From: Blastochloris sulfoviridis
GTDB lineage: Bacteria; Pseudomonadota; Alphaproteobacteria; Rhizobiales; Xanthobacteraceae
Assembly: GCF_008630065.1 (NCBI RefSeq)
Contig: NZ_VWPL01000006.1
Location: forward strand, 1-64,000
Direction: 5' to 3'
DNA length: 64,000 bases
Shown here: positions 18,594 to 26,731 of the stretch, piece by piece
Layout of the letters: each line of letters begins with the position of its first letter
Numbering within the stretch: position 1 is the stretch's first letter
Notes under the pieces: model-generated
Databases searched by the model: none
Told to the model about the DNA's origin: nothing
Seen by the model: the letters and a program-made list of their open reading frames with translations, nothing else
Position numbers and translations under genes: made by a program

Positions 18594-18692
18594 AGAGCAT
18601 TCTCCGCAAAAGTGGGAACCGGCTTTGCGAACGAGAATGCGACAACTCAAGAGTCTGGAGCGCCCGACCCGATGCCGTCGGATCATGCTCCA
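18594..18692 (+). repeat. Dispersed palindromic repeat, family A, copy 3
   Basis: Full-length form with AGAGCATTCTCCGCAAAAGT … CCGGCTTTGCGAACGAGAATGC and a second, more degenerate hairpin (GGAGCGCCCGAC … GATCATGCTCCAG). It lies in the 334-base gap between DUF2336 and the frd operon, where I see no gene. Confidence 0.9.
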
Positions 18693-18858
18693 GGGACCAG
18701 CTTAGCGGCAGGCGGATAAAGAACCGTTTATGACAACGCGAAGAATGGCCTTCGTTACAATCTGGCGGCGCGGTACCGCCCGCCCCTGCGATTTCCGGGC
18801 GACCGGGTCATGATACCCTCAACGGGGAGACCGCCCCTCGACCGGAGACTGAACCATC

Positions 18859-18901
18859 CCAGCGGCCCCAGACGCTGACGCGTGGGGCGTGGGGCCGCTG
18901 G
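18859..18901 (-). terminator. Hairpin at the end of the frd operon
   Basis: A perfect 12-bp stem: CCAGCGGCCCCA (18859–18870) with TGGGGCCGCTGG (18890–18901), two bases after the frdD stop. The loop holds CGCTGACGCGTG, shared with 17347–17358 in the trmB/DUF2336 gap. No T-run follows on the minus strand, so Rho or 3'-end stabilisation may also be involved. Confidence 0.65.
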
Positions 18902-18903
18902 TT

Positions 18904-19257
18904 TCACAGCCCGACCAGCAGATAGGCGCAGGCGGCGGTGGCCAGCGCCGCGAAGCCGCGCAGCACGATCTGTGCGGTGTGGGCGCTGGCGAGGCCGATG
19001 TGATGGGCGGTGGCTGCCATGCGGTGCACGCCGTGCCACAAGAGAAGCGTGATCACCAGGAAGATCGCGGCCTTGCCGAACAGCGAGGCGGCGAAGGCGT
19101 GCATCGCGGCAAAGCTCATGGTGTCGGGCGGAAGGCTGCCGGCCGGCACCAGGATGCCGGTGATGACGATCAGCACCACGCCGACCAGCGCCGCCAGCGT
19201 ACCGCCGCCGCCGAACAGCAGCCAGAAGATCGGTTCCTGCGAGCGCTTCAGCTTCAT
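18904..19257 (-). CDS. frdD: Fumarate reductase membrane anchor D
   Basis: A 117-residue protein with three membrane helices. It aligns with enteric FrdD along its whole length: KRSQEPIFWLLFGGGG matches the E. coli beginning KRSDEPVFWGLFGAGG, and LLWHGVHRM matches LWCGLHRM. With FrdC it forms the heme-free quinol site of type D fumarate reductase. It overlaps frdC by four bases (ATGA), showing translational coupling. Confidence 0.92.
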   Translation of the reverse strand: MKLKRSQEPIFWLLFGGGGTLAALVGVVLIVITGILVPAGSLPPDTMSFAAMHAFAASLFGKAAIFLVITLLLWHGVHRMAATAHHIGLASAHTAQIVLRGFAALATAACAYLLVGL

Positions 19258-19706
19258 GACGCGCCTCCCGGCGGAACCAGATTGCGGACCGCCTCGGCGA
19301 GGCCGGGCGGCAGGATCCCGGCGACCCAGGCATAGATGAAGGCCGAGATCGCCGCCGACGCACCGACGCCAACCACCACCACCGCGGCAACCGGCACGAT
19401 CCGCCCGCCGAGGCGGAGCGTCGGCGCGGTCTTGGGCAGCACCATGAACCAGGTGACGGTGTGCAGCAGCGCGAACGCCGCCGCCACCGCGTGGAAGGCG
19501 ATCATCGCCGGGGTCGCCAGCAAGGCCCGCCAGCCGTCAAACGCGGCCTCGCCTTGGCTCAGCGCGTTAAGCCCCCACAGCAGCACCAGCGCATAGAGAA
19601 AGAAGAACACCGCCGAGGCTTCGCGGAGCATGTAGACGACGTAGGACGGGTTCCTGGTCCACCAGTCCGCCGGCATGGGGCGGCGGTAGGTTCTCACCTC
19701 GGCCAT
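19254..19706 (-). CDS. frdC: Fumarate reductase membrane anchor C
   Basis: A 150-residue protein with three membrane helices. Residues needed at the menaquinol site in the E. coli enzyme are kept: Glu29 in YMLREASAV (E. coli YMLREGTAV) and the histidine in LLHTVTWF (E. coli LLHTKTWF). It is about 20 residues longer at the C-terminus than enteric FrdC. ATG at 19706 overlaps the frdB stop (TGATG); a GTG one codon earlier is possible. Confidence 0.92.
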   Translation of the reverse strand: MAEVRTYRRPMPADWWTRNPSYVVYMLREASAVFFFLYALVLLWGLNALSQGEAAFDGWRALLATPAMIAFHAVAAAFALLHTVTWFMVLPKTAPTLRLGGRIVPVAAVVVVGVGASAAISAFIYAWVAGILPPGLAEAVRNLVPPGGAS

Positions 19707-20452
19707 CACCGGCCTCCCAGAAGGCGCTTCACGCCGAGATAATCAAGCGCCGAATTGACCTTGTTCTCATTGACGGCGTGCATGGGGTCGACCCCCTTGG
19801 GGCAGACCTCGGAGCAGTAGCCGACGACCGTGCACTCCCACACTCCGACGTCGGCATTGGCCGCGTCGGCGCGCACCGACCAGCCGATGTCGCGCGAGTC
19901 GAGATTGTAGCGGTGCAAGAGCGACAGCGCCGCCGGACCGATGAAGTCCGGGTTCAGGCCGAATTGCGGGCAGGCGGCGTAGCACAGGAGGCAGTTGATG
20001 CACTGAGAGTACTGGTAATAGGCATCGAGCTGCGCCGGGGTCTGGCGGCTCGGCCCCTCGCTGAGGGGCCGCTCCTTTGCCGACACGATGTAGGGCTTGA
20101 TCGCCGCCAGCTTGTCGAGAAAGCCCGCCTGGTCGATGGCGAGATCGCGCTGGACCGGGAAATGGTCGAGCGGCTCCACCCGCACCGGGCCGGGATAGAG
20201 GTCGCGCAGAAACGTCTCGCACGACAGATGCGGGCGGCCATTGATCATCATGCCGCACGAGCCGCACACCGCCATGCGGCACGACCAGCGGAAGGTGAGC
20301 GAGCCGTCGAGGTGGTCCTTGATGTACTGCAGCCCCTGCAGCACCGACATGTCGGGCGTGAACGGCACCTCGTAGCGCTGCAGGCGCGGTTCGGAATCGG
20401 TCTCCGGATTGAAGCGCAGGGCCTCGATGCGGATAGTGCGGGTGTCGGTCAT
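19706..20452 (-). CDS. frdB: Fumarate reductase iron–sulfur subunit
   Basis: A 248-residue electron-transfer subunit with all three clusters: [2Fe-2S] ligands Cys58, 63, 66 and 78 (CRMAVCGSC … C), then CINCLLCYAAC (Cys151, 154, 157, 161) and C-x5-C-x3-C at Cys207, 213 and 217 for the [4Fe-4S] and [3Fe-4S] clusters. It conveys electrons from quinol in FrdCD to the flavin of FrdA. ATG 20452 has GAGGTGG just upstream and follows frdA by ten bases. Confidence 0.95.
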   Translation of the reverse strand: MTDTRTIRIEALRFNPETDSEPRLQRYEVPFTPDMSVLQGLQYIKDHLDGSLTFRWSCRMAVCGSCGMMINGRPHLSCETFLRDLYPGPVRVEPLDHFPVQRDLAIDQAGFLDKLAAIKPYIVSAKERPLSEGPSRQTPAQLDAYYQYSQCINCLLCYAACPQFGLNPDFIGPAALSLLHRYNLDSRDIGWSVRADAANADVGVWECTVVGYCSEVCPKGVDPMHAVNENKVNSALDYLGVKRLLGGR

Positions 20453-20462
20453 ATGGACCACC

Positions 20463-22229
20463 TCACGTCAGTTCGGCCTTGGTTCCGGCGCCGCCATAGA
20501 CGCGCGAGCCCGGCCGCGATTTGGTGATGGTCACCGGCGCCGACTTGATCTGCGGCGCGCCGTCGCCGCCGGATCGGGCGATGGAGTGCACGAGGAAGCG
20601 CCGGTCGTCGCGCGCCGTGGCGTCCAGCCGCTGGTGGGCGCCGCGCGATTCGCGGCGCCACAGCGCGGCATGGGCCATCGCCTCGGCGACCTCCAGCATG
20701 CTGCCAAGCTCGATGGCGGCGAGCCACTCGGTGTTGAAGGCGCGATTCCTGTCGTCGAGCCGGATGCCGCGGCGATAGCGCGCGCGCAACTCGGCCAGCG
20801 TGCGGCATGCCGCCTTGAGCCCGGACTCGGTGCGGTAGAGGCCGACGCCCTCCTCCATCGCGTCCATCATCGCATCGCGGATCTCGGCGAGGCGCTCGCC
20901 GCGCTCGTTGCCGAGCAGGCGCAGGACACGCGCCGCCGACACCTCCGCCTGGCGCTCGGTGCGCCCAGGACTGACCGGGCGGGCGGAGCGCACATAGTGC
21001 GCGGCGCGCTCGCCCGCCACCTTGCCGAACACCACGATCTCGGCCAACGAATTCGAGCCCAGCCGGTTGGCGCCGTGGATGCCGACGCTGGCGCACTCGC
21101 CGGCCGCGTAGAGGCCGGAGATCGACGTCTCAGTGTGCACATTGGTGGCGATGCCGCCCATCGTGTAGTGCACCGCCGGCCGCACCGGGATCGGCTCCCG
21201 CACCGGATCGACGCCGGCAAAGGTGCGGGCGGCCTCGGTGATCAGCGGCAGGCGCTCCAGGATCTTCTTCTCGCCGAGATGGCGCAGGTCGAGATTGACG
21301 GCGCTGCCGTGCGGCGTCTGGATCGTGTTGCCCTTCTTGTCCTCGTGCCAGAACGCCTGCGACAGGCGATCGCGCGGACCCAATTCCATCGCTTTCGCGC
21401 GCGGCCAGGGATCGAGCGGCCCCAGCCCATAGTCCTGCAGGTAGCGGTCGCCGTTTTTGTTGGTGAGGATGGCGCCTTCGCCGCGGCAGGCCTCGCTCAT
21501 CAAGATGCCGGTGCCGGGCAGGCAGGTGGGGTGCCACTGCACGAACTCCATGTCGCGCAGCACCGCGCCGCTGCGCAGCGCCAACCCCATGCCCTCGCCG
21601 GTGACGATGCCGGCATTGGTGTTCTGGCGGAACACCCGCCCCGCCCCGCCGGTGGCCAGCACCGCCGCCTTGCAGTGGAACAGCACCATCTCGCCGGTGG
21701 CGATCTCGATGGCGACGACGCCGCGCACCCGCCCGTCCTCGACGATCAGGTCGGCGCAGAAATACTCGTCGTAGCGGGTGATCGCCGGATACTTGTACGA
21801 GGTCTGGAACAGCGTGTGCAGGATGTGGAAGCCGCTCTTGTCGGCGGCGAACCAGGTGCGCTGCACCTTCATGCCGCCGAAGAAGCGGACATTGATGGAG
21901 CCGTCCGGCTTGCGGCTCCACGGGCAGCCCCAGCGCTCGAGCTGCACCATCTCCTCGGTGCAGTGGCGCACGAAATAGTCGACCACGTCCTGGTCGCACA
22001 GCCACTCGCCGCCGGTGACGGTGTCGTCGAAATGATTGTCGAGGCTGTCGTCGTCGCGCACCACGCCGGCCGAGCCGCCCTCGGCGGCGACCGTGTGGCT
22101 GCGCATCGGCAGCACCTTCGAGATCAGGGCGATGGCGAGGCCCGGGTCGGCCTCGGCGGCGGCGATGGCGGCGCGCAGGCCCGCGCCCCCGCCGCCGATG
22201 ACGACGACGTCAGCAGAAATGATTCGCAT
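20463..22229 (-). CDS. frdA: Fumarate reductase flavoprotein subunit
   Basis: A 588-residue subunit reducing fumarate to succinate. Visible features are the FAD-binding GGGGAG (12–17), the covalent-flavin His45 in MRSHTVAAEGG, and the active-site segments RPAVHYTMGGI and HGANRLGSNSLAE. The sequence is strikingly close to enteric FrdA over long stretches (for example WGCPWSR, FGGMK, TWFAADK, GPRD), more than to alphaproteobacterial SdhA. ATG 22229 is supported by alignment; the open frame upstream is noise. With frdBCD it forms a complete type D QFR for anaerobic respiration or fermentation balance. Confidence 0.94.
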   Translation of the reverse strand: MRIISADVVVIGGGGAGLRAAIAAAEADPGLAIALISKVLPMRSHTVAAEGGSAGVVRDDDSLDNHFDDTVTGGEWLCDQDVVDYFVRHCTEEMVQLERWGCPWSRKPDGSINVRFFGGMKVQRTWFAADKSGFHILHTLFQTSYKYPAITRYDEYFCADLIVEDGRVRGVVAIEIATGEMVLFHCKAAVLATGGAGRVFRQNTNAGIVTGEGMGLALRSGAVLRDMEFVQWHPTCLPGTGILMSEACRGEGAILTNKNGDRYLQDYGLGPLDPWPRAKAMELGPRDRLSQAFWHEDKKGNTIQTPHGSAVNLDLRHLGEKKILERLPLITEAARTFAGVDPVREPIPVRPAVHYTMGGIATNVHTETSISGLYAAGECASVGIHGANRLGSNSLAEIVVFGKVAGERAAHYVRSARPVSPGRTERQAEVSAARVLRLLGNERGERLAEIRDAMMDAMEEGVGLYRTESGLKAACRTLAELRARYRRGIRLDDRNRAFNTEWLAAIELGSMLEVAEAMAHAALWRRESRGAHQRLDATARDDRRFLVHSIARSGGDGAPQIKSAPVTITKSRPGSRVYGGAGTKAELT

Positions 22230-22394
22230 GGCATCCGCAGGCGACAGGCATTCCGAACTCCCTCCCGGCCAGCGGCCGGAACGATGTGACGTTGCGTGGC
22301 ATGGCGGGCGGCATGGTGGCCAGCGAAGGACCGATTGGCAAGAGCCGGTGCAAACCGAACGCCTTCGCCCCAATCCGGAGATCTGGCGCGAACC

Positions 22395-22414
22395 TTTGCG
22401 CCCCAGGCCGCAAA
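22395..22414. promoter_or_regulatory. Inverted repeat upstream of the frd operon
   Basis: TTTGCG (22395–22400), eight bases, then CGCAAA (22409–22414), extendable to nine of ten pairs (AACCTTTGCG/CGCAAAAGTT). It lies 165 bases before frdA and eight bases past the end of the upstream glycosyltransferase gene, so it may be that gene's terminator or an operator for frd. It does not match the FNR/FixK box TTGAT-N4-ATCAA. Confidence 0.4.
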
Positions 22415-22421
22415 AGTTGTG

Positions 22422-23360
22422 TCAGGCCGTGCGCGGAAAGGCCTTCGCCAGCCGCTGCGCCAGCTTGGCGCGCAGCGGCACGTTGCCGACATCCGGCCGC
22501 GTGTCGGGCGACGTGTAGAAGGCGAGCACCTCGGGCGGCAGCGCGACGTGGTTGCGGCGGCCGTCGATGGCGCCCGACGCCATGACCTGGAGCAGCCGCA
22601 GCCAGTGCACCACGCCGCCGTGCCGCCAGCCCAGCGGAATCTCGATGCCGAACTGCCGCATCAGGAAGACGAAGGCCGTCTTCAGCGGAAAATAGGTGAA
22701 GCTGACGCGGCTGAAATTGTAGGCCCACATCCGCTCGGTCTTCAGCCGGTGCTCGCCGGTGCGCCGCCGCGAATTGTGCATCACGACGATGTCCGGCACG
22801 GACATCACCGTACCGCCGGCCCGGCGGACACGGATCGAATACTCGATCTCCTCGGCGGCGAACCAGCACTTCTCGTCGAGGAGGCCGATGGACTGCAGGG
22901 TGCGGCGGTCGATGGCGTAGCCGGCGCCGTGGAAATTGCCGACCTCGACGGCGTGCGGGCCATTGTCGTTCTGCACGTCGCCGGTCTCGGGATGCACGAT
23001 GCGGTAGGCGATGACGCCGGCCTTGGGATAGCGGGCGAAGGCCTCGCGGGTGCGGGCGGCGATGTCGGGCGGCGGGATGGAGTCGTCGTCGAGATTGACC
23101 AGGAATTCGCCCTGCGCCAGCCGATAGGCGGCGTTGCGCCCGCCCGCCACGCCGAGATTCTCGGCGGTCTCGACCACGGTGCAGGCAGCGTTCCGTTGCG
23201 CGTAGTCGGCAAGGAAGGCGCGCGATCCGTCAGTCGAGCCGTTGTCGACGACGATCACCTGGTCGCCCCCGGTCATCGCCTGCTCGACGCCGGCAAGGCA
23301 GCGCTTGAGGTCGTCGAGCCGGTTGTAGGACAGAACGCAGAAGTCCACGCCACCCGTCAT
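22422..23360 (-). CDS. Family 2 glycosyltransferase
   Basis: A 312-residue GT-A-fold glycosyltransferase. It opens FCVLSYNRLDDLKRCLAGVEQ, has the nucleotide-sugar region IVVDNGSTDGS and the metal-binding NLDDDSIPPPD, and shows a rhamnosyl/galactofuranosyl-like middle (GLLDEKCWFAAEEIEYSIRVRRAG). A hydrophobic patch occurs near residue 240. Acceptor and donor are unknown. I set the start at ATG 23360 where the fold begins; the frame continues upstream without similarity. It lies alone between frd and a patatin gene. Confidence 0.85.
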   Translation of the reverse strand: MTGGVDFCVLSYNRLDDLKRCLAGVEQAMTGGDQVIVVDNGSTDGSRAFLADYAQRNAACTVVETAENLGVAGGRNAAYRLAQGEFLVNLDDDSIPPPDIAARTREAFARYPKAGVIAYRIVHPETGDVQNDNGPHAVEVGNFHGAGYAIDRRTLQSIGLLDEKCWFAAEEIEYSIRVRRAGGTVMSVPDIVVMHNSRRRTGEHRLKTERMWAYNFSRVSFTYFPLKTAFVFLMRQFGIEIPLGWRHGGVVHWLRLLQVMASGAIDGRRNHVALPPEVLAFYTSPDTRPDVGNVPLRAKLAQRLAKAFPRTA

Positions 23361-23541
23361 CGCTGCCGTCTCCGTGTGTGCAGCCCCGGCGTGACGGCGC
23401 GTTTCGTTGGTGTCCGCGACATCCCAGCCCACAGGCGGCAAAGTTCCCCAGGCCCACCTTAGCAAACAGCCCGGCCCGGCCAACGACAGGGCGGTGACGA
23501 TCCCGTGTCGGTCCGGCAACCGGCGCCGGGGGATCGACGGC

Positions 23542-24534
23542 TCAGGCGCTCGTGCGGACGTCGAGCAGCGCCGTCACCCGCCGCTTGACCTCGTCCTTCA
23601 CCGGCTCGGAGGCGTGCAGGATGGCGTGGGTGTGCAGGAAATCGAGAATGCCGAACCCGTCGACCCTCGGCTGCACCAGAATGTCGGGCGGCCGCTGGCG
23701 CAGCTTCTCGGCGGAGATCACCGCCTGCATGATCTGGGCGGCGGCGAGCGTCGCCTCCAGCGCGGTCGGCACGAGGCCGTCGCGGATCGAGGCCCGGCCG
23801 GTGACGTCGACCGCGAGCACATAGCGCGCCTTGCCGACGACGCAGGCCACCGGCACCGGATCGACCACCGCGCCGTCGATCAGCACGCGGCCGTCGATCT
23901 CCACCGGCCGCACCAGGCCCGGCACCGCCGCCGAGGCCGCCACCGGCGGCAGCAGCGGGCCGGAGGTGAACACCGCCGGGCCGCGGGCATGAAAATCGGT
24001 GGCCAGCACCGCCAGCGGAATCTTGAGCTCGGCAAAGTCGCTCTTCAGCCCCTCGGGCAGGAAGGCGGAAAACAGCGTCTGGCCATCGACCAGCACCGGA
24101 TTGCCGAGCCCGGCCGACAGCAGATCCGAGAAGCGGCCGACGCGGGCGGCGAGCAGCTTCTGCAGCATGCCGGCGCGGTCGCGGAAGGTGTGGACGAGAT
24201 GGAGGCGGATCTCGCGGGCCGAGATGCCGGACGCATAGGCGGCGCCGATCAGCGCGCCGATCGAGGTGCCGGCGACGATGGACGGCACCACGCCGAGTTC
24301 GTCCAGCGCCTCCAGCACCGGCAGGTGGGCGAGCCCGCGCGCGCCGCCGCTGCCCAGCACCAGCGCCAGCGTGTCGTCCTCGCGCTCGATCTGGGGCTCG
24401 GCATAGGCCGGCGCCTCGGGCATGGCGGCGGCCGGCTTGCGGCGCGCCAGCCGGGCCCGGCGGGCCCGCGCGGCGGCGGGATCGTCGGTGTTCGCAGGGG
24501 AGGCGTTCTCGGAAGGGAAATCGTCAGACGTCAT
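23542..24534 (-). CDS. Patatin-like phospholipase (RssA/NTE type)
   Basis: A 330-residue patatin-family serine hydrolase. The oxyanion-hole loop is GSGGARG (61–67), the nucleophile elbow GTSIG has Ser91, and the partner Asp220 lies in DGAVV: a complete Ser–Asp dyad. The N-terminal 50 residues are Ala/Arg/Pro-rich and probably disordered. Members hydrolyse lysophospholipids or acyl chains at the membrane. It is divergent from aroQ with a 126-base gap. Confidence 0.88.
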   Translation of the reverse strand: MTSDDFPSENASPANTDDPAAARARRARLARRKPAAAMPEAPAYAEPQIEREDDTLALVLGSGGARGLAHLPVLEALDELGVVPSIVAGTSIGALIGAAYASGISAREIRLHLVHTFRDRAGMLQKLLAARVGRFSDLLSAGLGNPVLVDGQTLFSAFLPEGLKSDFAELKIPLAVLATDFHARGPAVFTSGPLLPPVAASAAVPGLVRPVEIDGRVLIDGAVVDPVPVACVVGKARYVLAVDVTGRASIRDGLVPTALEATLAAAQIMQAVISAEKLRQRPPDILVQPRVDGFGILDFLHTHAILHASEPVKDEVKRRVTALLDVRTSA

Positions 24535-24660
24535 CGCTGGGTCCGGGCGGGGTGGCTGTGCGCCCAAGCCGGCGCGGGAACAAGCTGGCGCGGGAACATG
24601 ATGGACATTTGGCCGGCCGGCAACAATGCTGGCGCCGCATCGCCGAAGGCGGGAATCACC

Positions 24661-25107
24661 ATGCCGCTGTCCGTCCTGGTCCTCAACGGGCCGAACCTGA
24701 ACCTGCTCGGCACCCGCCAGCCGGAGGTCTATGGCACCACCACGCTGGCCGACATCGAGCGCGACTGCCGGGCCAAGGGACAAGCGCTCGGCCTCGATGT
24801 CGAGTTCCGCCACTCCAACAGCGAGGGCGAGCTGGTCGACCTGATCCATGACGCGCGCGGCCGGCATGCCGGCCTGATCCTCAATGCCGGGGCCTACACC
24901 CACACCTCGATCGCGCTGATGGACGCGATTTCCAGCGTCGAACTGCCGACGGTCGAGGTGCATCTGTCGAACATCCACCGGCGCGAGCCGTTCCGCCACC
25001 ACTCCTACATCGCCAAGGTGGCGCTGGGGCAGATTTGCGGCTTCGGCGCGTTCGGCTATCTGATGGCGCTCGAAGCCCTGGCCCATCATCTGAGGAGCCC
25101 GGCATGA
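24661..25107 (+). CDS. aroQ: Type II 3-dehydroquinate dehydratase
   Basis: A 148-residue dodecameric shikimate-pathway enzyme removing water from 3-dehydroquinate. It has LNGPNLNLLGTRQPEVYG with catalytic Arg19 and Tyr24, the HSNSEGELVD loop, AYTHTSIAL and the EVHLSNIHRREPFRHHS segment. In most alphaproteobacteria aroQ is followed by accB–accC; here it instead overlaps (ATGA) a periplasmic-binding-protein gene. ATG 24661 fits the usual family start. Confidence 0.96.
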   Translation: MPLSVLVLNGPNLNLLGTRQPEVYGTTTLADIERDCRAKGQALGLDVEFRHSNSEGELVDLIHDARGRHAGLILNAGAYTHTSIALMDAISSVELPTVEVHLSNIHRREPFRHHSYIAKVALGQICGFGAFGYLMALEALAHHLRSPA

Positions 25108-26087
25108 CCGCCTTCCGCCCCAGCCGCCGCACTGCGCTCGCCGCGCTCGCCGCGCTCGCCGCAAGCCGGTCGCTGGCGGCCCGCGCCGAGGCGCTGGCGA
25201 TCCTGGCGGCGCCCAGCACCGCCTCGATCCTGGTCGCCCGGGCGCTCGACAGCGGCGCCCTCGACGCCGTGGCGCCAGGCGCGACCTTCGCCGTGTGGCG
25301 CAGCCCGGACAAACTGCGCGCCGCCCTGGTCTCCGGCCGCGCCGGGGCGGTGACGCTGCCGACCAATGTCGCCGCGAACCTTGCCGCGCGCGGCCTGCCG
25401 CTCAAGCTGGTGTCGATCATCAGCGCCGGCCACATGCACGTGCTGTCAACCGACCCGGCCATCGCCGGCCTTGACGACCTGCGCGGCAAGCGCGTGCAGC
25501 TCTATTTCCGCAACGACATGCCGGACATCTCGTTGCGCTGGCTGCTCGGCAAGGCGGGGCTCGTCCCCGACAAGGATGTCTTCCTCGACTATGCCGGCTC
25601 GGCCAACGAGGCGGCGCAGTTCGTGCTCGCCGGCCGCGCCCAGACGGTGCTGCTGAACGAGCCGGCAGCCAGCGCCGCCCTGCTGGCGGCCGACAAGGCC
25701 GGGCTCGCGCTGCGGCGGGCGTTCACGCTGCAGTCGGCCTGGGCGGCAGCCACCGGCACGCCCGCCTTCCTGCCGATGGCCGGGCTGGCGGTGACCGCCG
25801 ATTTCGCCCGCGAATCACCGGACGTGGTGCGCGCGCTGCACGAGGCCGCCACCGAGGCCGCGGCCTGGGTGCGGGCGGAGCCGGTGGCGGCCGGCGCGCT
25901 CGCCGCGCAGCGGCTTGGGTTCTCCGCGGCAGCCACCACCGCCGCGCTCGAACTGGGCGACAGCATCGTGATCCCGGCCCTGACCGCGCGGCCGTCGATC
26001 GAGGCGTTCCTGTCCGCGCTCTCCGACCTGTCGCCGGCGCTGATCGGCGGCCGCCTGCCGGGCGACGACTTCTATTTCGAACTCTGA
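25104..26087 (+). CDS. Orphan ABC-type substrate-binding protein (NMT1/SsuA-like)
   Basis: A 327-residue periplasmic type 2 binding protein. The N-terminus SRRTALAALAALAASRSLAARAEA looks like a Tat-type or plain signal peptide, ending near residue 29. Typical SsuA/NMT1 segments follow: VTLPTNVAANLAARG, LDDLRGKRVQLYF, AAQFVLAGRAQTVLLNEPAAS. No permease or ATPase lies nearby, so it either works with a remote transporter or acts in sensing. Its ATG is inside the aroQ stop, which makes co-translation with a shikimate gene likely and puzzling. Confidence 0.82.
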   Translation: MTAFRPSRRTALAALAALAASRSLAARAEALAILAAPSTASILVARALDSGALDAVAPGATFAVWRSPDKLRAALVSGRAGAVTLPTNVAANLAARGLPLKLVSIISAGHMHVLSTDPAIAGLDDLRGKRVQLYFRNDMPDISLRWLLGKAGLVPDKDVFLDYAGSANEAAQFVLAGRAQTVLLNEPAASAALLAADKAGLALRRAFTLQSAWAAATGTPAFLPMAGLAVTADFARESPDVVRALHEAATEAAAWVRAEPVAAGALAAQRLGFSAAATTAALELGDSIVIPALTARPSIEAFLSALSDLSPALIGGRLPGDDFYFEL

Positions 26088-26122
26088 TTCGGCCCGGGCG
26101 ATCGGGCCGGCTCCCTCTCCTT

Positions 26123-26273
26123 CCCTCTCCCCTTGCGGGAGAGGGTGGCGAGACCGAGCAAAGCGAGGTCGAGCCGGGTGAGGGGTGCATATGGGCGAAT
26201 GTTGGAAGGTTTACCCCTCACCCGCCTCACGATCTGACGATCGCTCGGCACCCTCTCCCACAAGGGGAGAGGG
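26123..26273. repeat. Dispersed large palindromic element, family C, copy 1
   Basis: It begins CCCTCTCCCCTTGCGGGAGA and ends CCCACAAGGGGAGAGGG. Each end holds its own hairpin, followed inward by GGTGGCGAGACC/GGTGCCGAGC-type sequence and GGGTGAGGGGT … ACCCCTCACCC, so the whole folds as a cruciform. An equivalent copy lies at 51727–51878. Part of the 644-base gap before the Kef gene, in which I see no gene. Confidence 0.9.
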
Positions 26274-26521
26274 AAAAAAGGGCGGCTCCCGGCAGCCACG
26301 CGCCCGAGCCGACGACCCGGCAGCCGCGTGAGACAGGCGCGTTGCCGCGCGACGGCCACCCGTGGCGGAATGTCATCCGTCAGGCCGGCGTGTCTCGTCT
26401 TGCCCATGACACCGACCAAAGGCTACCACCCGGGGGCGGGCCGGCTGCGTCGGGCAGCGGCAGCGCTCACCCGAGTGTGATATGAAAACCGGCCAAGAAA
26501 GCCGGCGTTCCGTGTTCCTGT

Positions 26522-26605
26522 CGCCGGAAAATCCTTTTTCAGATCAAGGATTTTTCGGCGAAGTCGATTCCGGCATCCCTGGGGGATCAACCGGAGGCCG
26601 GATGA
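26522..26605. repeat. Dispersed composite palindrome, family B, copy at 26.5 kb
   Basis: The central palindrome CGCCGGAAAATCC (26522–26534) faces GGATTTTTCGGCG (26548–26560). The right unit GGGATCAACCGGAGGCCGGA follows. The left unit is missing or degraded. An 81-residue open frame crosses it, which I regard as spurious. Confidence 0.75.
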
Positions 26606-26731
26606 CTGGCCGTCCCGAATCGGAACAGCGTCCGAGGCGGCCTTTCCCCATTGTGGTCACGAGGCGCCCGCAGACAGGGCGCCGGGGCGACGCGCCGGCG
26701 GCGGTGCACCGGCGACTGGAGACGTAACGGG

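Noticed and set aside
22230-22421. FNR/FixK box upstream of frdA
   Set aside because: Expected for an anaerobic enzyme, but no TTGAT-N4-ATCAA match is present; only the TTTGCG-N8-CGCAAA repeat was found.
26482-26727. 81-residue plus-strand frame before the Kef gene
   Set aside because: It crosses a family B palindrome and its residues come from the repeat; no similarity or good start signal.
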